Positions 60,657 to 64,000 of a stretch of 64,000 nucleotides of DNA are shown in pieces. Source of the stretch: Flavobacterium agri. Lineage in GTDB: Bacteria; Bacteroidota; Bacteroidia; Flavobacteriales; Flavobacteriaceae. Position 1 is the stretch's first letter, and every line of letters starts with the position of its first letter. The notes beneath the pieces were generated by a model that saw only the letters and a list, made by a program, of their open reading frames with translations, did no database searches and was not told the DNA's origin. The stretch spans positions 1-64,000 of the forward strand of contig NZ_JACBJI010000004.1 of assembly GCF_013401995.1 (NCBI RefSeq). The letters run 5' to 3'. The position numbers and the translations under genes were made by a program.

Positions 60657-62300
60657 ATGCCACTACCTAAGATAAACCCCGAAACGACTGCTGCCTGGCA
60701 GGAATTGCAACACCACCACGGTCATTTGTGCCACATTCCGATGAAGAAACTGTTCTCGGAAGATGCGAATCGCGCCGAAAAATTCCACATTAGCTGGAAC
60801 GATTTCCTGGTTGATTATTCGAAAAACATCATTACGCAGGAAACGCTTGATCTGCTTTTGAAATTGACCGAAGAAGTCCAGTTGAAAGACGCGATTTCGA
60901 AGTATTTCAACGGAGATGCGATCAACGCGACCGAAAAACGTGCGGTGCTGCACACGGCTTTGCGAGCTCCCGAATCGGCGGTTATAAACGTGGACGGAGA
61001 AAACGTCGTTCCCGAAGTTTATGCGGTAAAAAATAAAATCAAGGCCTTCACATCCGAAGTGATTGCGGGCACGAGAAAAGGCTTTACCGGAAAAACCTTC
61101 ACCGATGTCGTGAATATCGGTATCGGCGGTTCCGATTTGGGTCCGGCCATGGTCGTGGAAGCGCTCAAATTCTATAAAAATCACCTCAATGTACATTTCG
61201 TTTCCAACGTCGACGGAGATCACGTGAACGAAGTCATCAAAAACCTCGATCCCGAAACGACTTTGTTCGTCGTGGTATCCAAAACCTTCACGACACAGGA
61301 AACGTTGAGCAATGCCGAAACGATCCGCAAATGGTTCCTGAAATCGGGCAAACAGGAAGATGTCGCCAAACATTTCGTAGCCGTTTCGACGAACATCAAA
61401 AAAGTAACGGAATTCGGTATCGACGCCGACAATATTTTCCCGATGTGGGATTGGGTAGGCGGACGTTTCTCGTTGTGGAGCGCCGTCGGATTGTCTATCG
61501 CTTTGGCTGTCGGATTCGAAAATTTCGACGATTTGCTCAAAGGGGCGAACGAAATGGACGAACACTTTAAATCGACCGAATTCAACCAAAATATTCCCGT
61601 CGTACTTGCGCTTTTGAGCGTTTGGTACAACAATTTCTTCGGGGCCGAAACCGAGGCTTTGATCCCATATTCCCAATATTTGAACCGACTCGCGCCGTAT
61701 TTGCAACAAGGCACGATGGAAAGTAACGGCAAATACGTCGACAGAAACGGAAACGTCGTTGAATACCAAACCGGAACGATCATTTGGGGAGAGCCGGGCA
61801 CGAATTCCCAGCATGCATTCTTCCAGTTGATCCATCAGGGTACGAAATTGATTCCTACGGATTTCATCGGATTCGTAAAGCCTTTACATGGCGATTGGGA
61901 CCATCACGACAAACTGATGTCGAACTTTTTCGCCCAGACCGAAGCGCTTCTCAATGGAAAAACCGGCTCCCAAGTACAAGCCGAATTCGACAAAATGGGC
62001 GTTTCAAGTGAAGAAGCCAAAAAACTCAAGCCGTTCAAGGTTTTCGAAGGCAACAAACCGACGAATTCGATCCTTATCGATAAGCTGTCGCCGAAAACGC
62101 TCGGTTCTTTGATCGCGCTTTACGAACACAAGATTTTCGTCCAGGGCGTCATCTGGAACATTTACAGTTTCGATCAATGGGGCGTCGAACTCGGCAAGCA
62201 GTTGGCCACTTCGATTTTAGACGAAATCAACAGCGGAAAAGTCGGCAACCACGACAGTTCTACGAGCTTTTTGCTCAAGGCGTTCCTTGCGAAAAAGTAA
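60657..62300 (+). CDS. pgi: Glucose-6-phosphate isomerase
   Basis: 547 residues, near the 549 of E. coli. Both family signatures are seen: '[16 protein letters not shown]' and '[16 protein letters not shown]' (first), '[21 protein letters not shown]' (second). It interconverts glucose-6-phosphate and fructose-6-phosphate in glycolysis/gluconeogenesis. Start at 60657, 19 bases after the -7 box; the longer frame (60624) is rejected. Terminator follows. Confidence 0.97.
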   Translation: MPLPKINPETTAAWQELQHHHGHLCHIPMKKLFSEDANRAEKFHISWNDFLVDYSKNIITQETLDLLLKLTEEVQLKDAISKYFNGDAINATEKRAVLHTALRAPESAVINVDGENVVPEVYAVKNKIKAFTSEVIAGTRKGFTGKTFTDVVNIGIGGSDLGPAMVVEALKFYKNHLNVHFVSNVDGDHVNEVIKNLDPETTLFVVVSKTFTTQETLSNAETIRKWFLKSGKQEDVAKHFVAVSTNIKKVTEFGIDADNIFPMWDWVGGRFSLWSAVGLSIALAVGFENFDDLLKGANEMDEHFKSTEFNQNIPVVLALLSVWYNNFFGAETEALIPYSQYLNRLAPYLQQGTMESNGKYVDRNGNVVEYQTGTIIWGEPGTNSQHAFFQLIHQGTKLIPTDFIGFVKPLHGDWDHHDKLMSNFFAQTEALLNGKTGSQVQAEFDKMGVSSEEAKKLKPFKVFEGNKPTNSILIDKLSPKTLGSLIALYEHKIFVQGVIWNIYSFDQWGVELGKQLATSILDEINSGKVGNHDSSTSFLLKAFLAKK

Positions 62301-62321
62301 TTTCTATCGATTCCATATAAC

Positions 62322-62349
62322 AAGCCTCGCCTCAAAGCGGGGCTTTTTT
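62322..62349 (+). terminator. Terminator of pgi
   Basis: AAGCC/GGCTT with inner CGC/GCG and a six-T tail, 21 bases after the stop. Confidence 0.85.
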
Positions 62350-62363
62350 ATGCTAAATTTTCC

Positions 62364-62371
62364 TATATTTG
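62364..62371 (+). promoter_or_regulatory. -7 box of the small membrane protein gene
   Basis: TATATTTG, exact TAnnTTTG match, 23 bases before the ATG at 62395. It falls inside the longer frame from 62287 and supports the downstream start. Confidence 0.6.
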
Positions 62372-62394
62372 GGTTTCCAAACAACGAACTACCG

Positions 62395-62820
62395 ATGGAA
62401 AAATTCATTCAACAAGCGCATTCCGGATGGGCTTACATCGTTCTCCTCGTGCTTCTTATCGCCGCAATCAACGGGCTTTCAGGATACTTTTCCACACGCG
62501 AATTCAAGCCTTCCGACAAAAGATTAGGATTATTTGCGCTGATTTCCTCCCACGTACAACTTGTATTGGGATTGCTGTTGTATTTCACGTCTCCGCTCGG
62601 TTTCGCGTCGCTCGGACAAATGAGCAACAGTGCCTTGCGATTGACTTCCCTAGAGCATCCGCTTGTCAATATTTTGGCCATCGTCTTGATTACGATCGGA
62701 TGGTCGAAACACAAACGAAAGGAACTCAGCAAAGACAAATTCAAGTGTTTTGCCATTTTCTACACTTTGGGATTGGTCTTTCTTTTGAGCAGGATTCCGT
62801 GGAATTTGTGGTTCCAATAA
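62395..62820 (+). CDS. Hypothetical four-TM membrane protein
   Basis: 141 residues, four transmembrane helices (about 14-32, 48-70, 80-100 and 120-138). Pattern 'QAHSGWAYIVLLVLLIAAINGLSGYF' and 'HPLVNILAIVLITIGWSKHKRK' is the same as in small Bacteroidota proteins distantly resembling cytochrome b561/DUF420; haem ligands cannot be confirmed. Own promoter and a weak hairpin after the stop. Confidence 0.8.
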   Translation: MEKFIQQAHSGWAYIVLLVLLIAAINGLSGYFSTREFKPSDKRLGLFALISSHVQLVLGLLLYFTSPLGFASLGQMSNSALRLTSLEHPLVNILAIVLITIGWSKHKRKELSKDKFKCFAIFYTLGLVFLLSRIPWNLWFQ

Positions 62821-62899
62821 CCATTCAGGCGCTTTAGGGCGCTTTTTTCGTCTAAAGGAACGGTATTTGTTAAAACGTTCCCGCGATAAAATTTCAGAT

Positions 62900-63370
62900 A
62901 TGAAAAACAAAAAAATACTATTTACCGCGATCGCGATTTTAGCGGTTTTCATCAGCGGATTCGGTTTCCAGTCGAGCCAACAGCCGCAACAAGGGAAAAC
63001 GCCACAGGATTCGATAGCAAAGAATGCAGCGGTTGCCGACAGTCTCAAACTGGTGTCCAACCTCAAGCTCAAAGTCTTCAAAAAGAACGCGCACGCTTCC
63101 TATTATCACGACAAGTTCAACGGAAAGCGCACCGCAAGCGGACGTAAGTTCAGCAACAAAGGCTATACGGCGGCACATCGCAAGCTGGCTTTCGGAACCA
63201 AACTCAAGGTAACCAACGAGGCCAACGGCAAATCGGTCATCGTAGAAGTCACCGATCGCGGGCCATTCACTAGAGGACGCGACATCGACCTTACCAAAAA
63301 AGCGTTTATGGATATCGCCGGCTCGGGTTGGGGCGGCGCACTCAAAGTAACCATCGAAGTAATCGAATAA
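62900..63370 (+). CDS. RlpA-type double-psi beta-barrel protein 1
   Basis: 156 residues: a signal peptide without lipobox Cys, a Gln-rich linker (about 26-50) and a double-psi beta-barrel domain (about 60-155) with 'ASYYHDKFNGKRTASGRKF', 'TAAHRKLAFGTKLKVTN' and 'VTDRGPFTRGRDIDLTKKAF', all RlpA signatures. RlpA acts as lytic transglycosylase in Pseudomonas, where catalysis depends on an Asp such as D in 'DRGP'. The SPOR domain is absent. Start at 62900; the longer frame (62867) lacks leader character. The paralogue starts 9 bases after its stop. Confidence 0.9.
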   Translation: MKNKKILFTAIAILAVFISGFGFQSSQQPQQGKTPQDSIAKNAAVADSLKLVSNLKLKVFKKNAHASYYHDKFNGKRTASGRKFSNKGYTAAHRKLAFGTKLKVTNEANGKSVIVEVTDRGPFTRGRDIDLTKKAFMDIAGSGWGGALKVTIEVIE

Positions 63371-63378
63371 ACCTGTAT

Positions 63379-63765
63379 ATGAAGCGGATCCTTGCCCTGA
63401 TCGTCTTCTTCATGCTGTCGGTTGCCGTCGTTTCCTGTTCGTCCTCAAAAGGCGGCGGATCGGCCAAAACTTTCAAGCGCAATGTAGAAGCCTCGTACTA
63501 TGCCGACAAATTCAACGGTCGCAAAACCGCGAGCGGTGAAAAATTCCACAACAGCGATTTGACCGCGGCGCACCGCAAGCTGCCTTTCGGGACGAAACTG
63601 CGGGTGACCAATGTCAAGAACGGAGAATCGGTCGTGGTGACGGTGAACGACCGCGGGCCGCACAAAGCCGGACGCGAACTCGATTTGACCAAACGCGCGT
63701 TCATGACGATCACCGACAATAAAAACCACGGCTTTATCCGCGTCAATATCGAAGTATTAAATTAA
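63379..63765 (+). CDS. RlpA-type double-psi beta-barrel lipoprotein 2
   Basis: 128 residues: leader 'MKRILALIVFFMLSVAVVSC' with lipobox V-V-S-C, a short Ser/Gly spacer, then the RlpA domain ('ASYYADKFNGRKTASGEKF', 'TAAHRKLPFGTKLRVTN', 'VNDRGPHKAGRELDLTKRAF'). About 60% identical by eye to the preceding gene in the domain, so a tandem duplication, one copy lipidated and one not. SPOR domain absent. In an operon with it. Confidence 0.9.
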   Translation: MKRILALIVFFMLSVAVVSCSSSKGGGSAKTFKRNVEASYYADKFNGRKTASGEKFHNSDLTAAHRKLPFGTKLRVTNVKNGESVVVTVNDRGPHKAGRELDLTKRAFMTITDNKNHGFIRVNIEVLN

Positions 63766-63769
63766 GCGC

Positions 63770-64000
63770 ATGGCCAAAACGAACCTTTCCGATACCGAAC
63801 AAGTCGATCGTCATTTGGAAAGTATTGAGCCGATTTCACGCGCGACTGTCGATTATCTTCGCACACTTTTTCTTAATACCGATGATGAAATTTCGGAACA
63901 CGTCAAATGGAATTCGATCGCGTTTTATTTTAACGGTCAAATGGCCGAATTCGACGCCAAGGAATACAAACGCGATTTGGCCGTCATCAATCTTCACAGA
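63770..64000 (+). CDS. DUF1801 domain protein, N-terminal part (partial)
   Basis: Starts at ATG 63770, 4 bases after the second RlpA gene, and runs past the window end without a stop (77 codons visible). 'VDRHLESIEPISRATVDYLRTLFLNTDDEISEHVKWNSIAFYF' is the typical DUF1801 opening (YdhG/YjbR-like fold). Role unknown. Confidence 0.8.
   Translation, partial: MAKTNLSDTEQVDRHLESIEPISRATVDYLRTLFLNTDDEISEHVKWNSIAFYFNGQMAEFDAKEYKRDLAVINLHR

Noticed and set aside
60663..61835. 390-residue open frame on the minus strand opposite pgi
   Set aside because: Lies wholly inside the strongly supported pgi gene, has no family match or leader, and its composition (Arg/Phe/Val rich) is that of an antisense shadow.
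1..64000. CRISPR arrays, transposase genes, integrases, tRNA or rRNA genes
   Set aside because: None seen: no regular spaced direct repeats, no transposase or integrase motifs, and no cloverleaf with TPsiC arm in any gene gap.

Overview
This is a stretch of a Bacteroidota chromosome, most likely from the family Flavobacteriaceae. Three things point there. First, the recurring promoter element TAnnTTTG lies just upstream of many start codons; it is the Bacteroidota -7 box, and in the best cases a TTG or TTTG lies 18-22 nt further upstream. Second, the gene content is typical: a type IX secretion propeller protein with a C-terminal sorting domain (PorZ-like) next to recO, a complete Bat aerotolerance operon, a TonB-dependent receptor with lipoprotein partners, and an LspA with a large extracytoplasmic insertion. 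Third, Shine-Dalgarno sequences are weak or absent. I see no rRNA, tRNA, CRISPR array, insertion sequence or prophage. It reads as core chromosome with many short operons.

Layout. 1-1,470: the last 30 codons of an OmpA-family protein and an orphan propeller-like protein. 1,484-7,593: a TonB-dependent receptor, two lipoproteins and a divergent secreted endonuclease/exonuclease/phosphatase, read here as a possible nucleic-acid or phosphodiester scavenging locus. 7,819-12,830: 3-hydroxyanthranilate dioxygenase, an ALDH7-type dehydrogenase, small envelope proteins, a metallophosphatase and an RDD membrane protein. 12,852-16,213: a Schlafen/AlbA_2 protein, then a leftward aldo/keto reductase - NTF2-like - SDR operon. 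16,383-25,267: moxR - DUF58 - two-TM protein - batA - batB - batC - batD - batE. 25,268-30,271: CvpA, a conserved hypothetical, a histone-H1-like basic protein, pheS, and gpsA with a small membrane protein. 30,272-33,303: a leftward yicC - gmk - nadD - TPR operon. 33,352-37,525: EamA transporter, ArsC/Spx-like protein, DUF3298 lipoprotein, cystathionine gamma-synthase-type enzyme and an outer-membrane protein. 37,794-43,278: gdhA, porZ, recO, DUF2809 and a TfoX-N protein. 43,428-52,738: ileS, a DksA-like protein, lspA, 5-formyl-THF cyclo-ligase, uvrC and a patatin/beta-barrel protein of type Vd (PlpD-like) layout. 52,903-59,312: amino-acid permease, homogentisate dioxygenase, HPPD, a strong small-RNA candidate, DUF3108 and tryptophan 2,3-dioxygenase. 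59,331-64,000: M23 peptidase lipoprotein, pgi, a small membrane protein, two tandem RlpA proteins and the start of a DUF1801 protein.

Functional themes are aromatic amino-acid degradation (tryptophan to kynurenine to 3-hydroxyanthranilate; tyrosine to homogentisate), envelope biogenesis and remodelling, translation, and central nitrogen and carbon metabolism.

The most interesting signals are these: (1) the IleRS carries the swapped signature G-I-H-H instead of H-I-G-H; (2) an apparently complete small-RNA gene lies at 57,396-57,537; (3) a family of fold-back intergenic repeats built on GATAATAGACGGATAGAT occurs at four loci; (4) a second palindromic repeat occurs twice and in one copy supplies the end of a coding gene; (5) the nuclease/TonB receptor locus; (6) a 12-bp palindrome GAAAACGTTTTC occurs in two promoter regions.
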